The notes under the pieces were generated by a model, which was not told where the DNA came from, ran no database searches, and saw only the letters and a program-made list of their open reading frames with translations. Position numbers and translations under genes: made by a program. From positions 668,034-732,033 of the forward strand of contig NZ_PCGR01000002.1 in assembly GCF_002798305.1 (NCBI RefSeq): 64,000 nt of DNA, given 5' to 3'. Source of the stretch: Chryseomicrobium excrementi (GTDB taxonomy: Bacteria; Bacillota; Bacilli; Bacillales_A; Planococcaceae). Shown here piece by piece: positions 62,886 to 64,000 of this stretch (positions are counted from its first letter, which is position 1; each line of letters opens with the position of its first letter).

Positions 62886-64000
62886 TTATGCCTGAACAAT
62901 CTTCTTCCCAGTTAAGCGATTGACAAGAACCGTCAAAGCCCCGTCACCTGTAACATTCGTTGCTGTTCCGAAGCTGTCTTGCGCCAAGTACAGAGCAATC
63001 ATTAAAGATAGCATCGTTTGGTCAAAACCAAGCATTGTCTCTAGTAATCCCAAGGCTGCCATAACAGCCCCACCAGGAACTCCAGGTGCTGCAATCATCA
63101 TCACACCAAGCATCAAAATGAATGGGAACATGCTTGAGAAATCCGGTGTTTGGCCAGTTAAGAATAAGACTCCCATTGCACAGCTTACTAATGTGATCGT
63201 ACTTCCTGATAAGTGAATCGTTGCAAACAAAGGAATCGAAAACTCTGCAATTTTTTCATTCACTCCAGTTTTTTTAGCAGATTGCATGGTTACTGGAATG
63301 GTTGCAGCAGATGATTGTGTTCCTAGAGCTGTAAAGTAAGCGGGTAGCATAGAGCGGAGCAAACGCAATGGGTTCACTCCAGCTGCAGTACCTGCCACTG
63401 TGTACTGAATGAGTAACATCACAATATGAAGCGCGATGATGACAATAAATACTTTAGAGAATACTACTAAAATGGATTGCACTTGACCACCGTATGTCAT
63501 ATTCATAAAGATTCCTAGAATATGAATAGGAAGTAAAGGAATGATGATGACTGTAATTACTTTTTCAATAATTTTTTGGAACTCGTCCAAAATGTTACGT
63601 AAGTTGATGCTGTCAGTAGCAGAGACGCCAATTCCTAAAACAAACGATAGGATCAATGCGCTCATCACTCCCATGATTGGAGCCATCTCAATAGTGAAGA
63701 AACCAGATTGTAAAAATTCTTCCGGATTCTCAAGGTCAATCACGGTATTGTTTTCAACGAATCCTGGTAATAGAAAACTGCCAACTACAAACGCTAAAAG
63801 GCCTGCAATGATGGTTGAAATATAGGCAGTAGATGCTGTTAATCCTAAGAGCTTTCCAGCACCTTTTCCCATGTGTGCAATTCCTGGAGTAATGAACCCT
63901 ATAATAATCAATGGAATAGCAAAGCTTAAAAAGGCGCCGAAGATACCATTGAAAGTGGCAAATGCTCTCACTACTTCAACAGGAACAAATGAACCGAGTG
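62886..64000 (-). CDS. Dicarboxylate/amino acid:cation symporter (DAACS), 5' part cut by window edge
   Basis: About 371 residues are visible in an open frame that continues past the right edge, so the true N-terminus is missing; the GTG at 63971 is an internal codon. Diagnostic segments: ALGTQSSAATIPVTMQSAKK (hairpin with the Ser-rich motif), IPLFATIHLSGSTITLVSCA, and the substrate/sodium site DSFGTATNVTGDGALTVLVN near the C-terminus. DAACS proteins import glutamate, aspartate, C4-dicarboxylates or Ser/Thr with sodium or protons. The exact substrate is not clear. Confidence 0.9.
   Translation of the reverse strand, partial: LGSFVPVEVVRAFATFNGIFGAFLSFAIPLIIIGFITPGIAHMGKGAGKLLGLTASTAYISTIIAGLLAFVVGSFLLPGFVENNTVIDLENPEEFLQSGFFTIEMAPIMGVMSALILSFVLGIGVSATDSINLRNILDEFQKIIEKVITVIIIPLLPIHILGIFMNMTYGGQVQSILVVFSKVFIVIIALHIVMLLIQYTVAGTAAGVNPLRLLRSMLPAYFTALGTQSSAATIPVTMQSAKKTGVNEKIAEFSIPLFATIHLSGSTITLVSCAMGVLFLTGQTPDFSSMFPFILMLGVMMIAAPGVPGGAVMAALGLLETMLGFDQTMLSLMIALYLAQDSFGTATNVTGDGALTVLVNRLTGKKIVQA

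Overview
The window looks like chromosome of a low-to-moderate-GC Gram-positive member of the Bacillales, probably Planococcaceae (an inference). The signs are strong AAGGAGG ribosome-binding sites, frequent TTG/GTG starts, CcpA-type cre sites, three SLH-anchored exoenzymes, LCP/LTA-synthase cell-wall genes, the Bacillus-like nifS/nadBCA divergon, a preQ1-I riboswitch ahead of queF, and B. subtilis-type families (YvbH, UPF0316, DegV, CdaR). About 53 protein genes are supported, two of them cut by the window edges. I saw no rRNA, tRNA, CRISPR array, prophage or transposase.

Layout. 1-832: tail of a CocE/NonD hydrolase and a UPF0316 membrane protein. 900-6592: a very large secreted amylase-pullulanase behind a LacI-type palindrome and a textbook cre site. 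6594-11938: a hairpin repeat pair, then an RpiR regulator with an M20 hydrolase, GNAT, N-succinylamino-acid racemase-like enolase and YkvI transporter, which fits the known D- to L-amino-acid conversion route. 11948-15167: CapA, YvbH, and the preQ1 riboswitch with queF and a queuosine-precursor transporter. 15252-17402: SLH subtilase. 17511-28453: a CdaR regulator and a ten-gene catabolic operon (glcD, glcF, TRAP dctPQM, SDR, PPC/DUF296, acyl-CoA ligase, thiolase, DUF35), followed by a BASS transporter. This operon is the best candidate for an undescribed pathway.

29523-40413: envelope region. It holds an SLH M15 carboxypeptidase and a GtrB glycosyltransferase on the minus strand, and divergently GtrII, an LTA-synthase-like sulfatase, GalU, GtrA, an MFS transporter, and an MBOAT/SGNH acyl-transfer pair. 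Together GtrA, GtrB, GtrII, GalU and the LtaS-like enzyme make a plausible self-contained module for glycosylating a teichoic-acid-type polymer. 40469-45860: LCP ligase, SLH-NlpC/P60 hydrolase, a nested inverted-repeat element, and a GAF-(degenerate GGDEF)-EAL protein.

45980-51498 (minus): tricarboxylate transporter tctCBA with its CitA/CitB-type two-component system. 51602-57298: DegV, then nadBCA divergent from nifS around a NiaR-type operator. 57303-64000: a lone CDI-immunity-like protein, a pilin-like surface protein, malate:quinone oxidoreductase, a macro-domain/HTH protein next to a von Willebrand A protein whose Shine-Dalgarno lies in a hairpin, a second copy of the interspersed hairpin repeat, and a dicarboxylate symporter cut by the right edge. 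Cre or cre-like sites near the pullulanase, glcD, tctC and sensor-kinase/degV promoters suggest that polysaccharide, hydroxy-acid and tricarboxylate use share carbon catabolite control.
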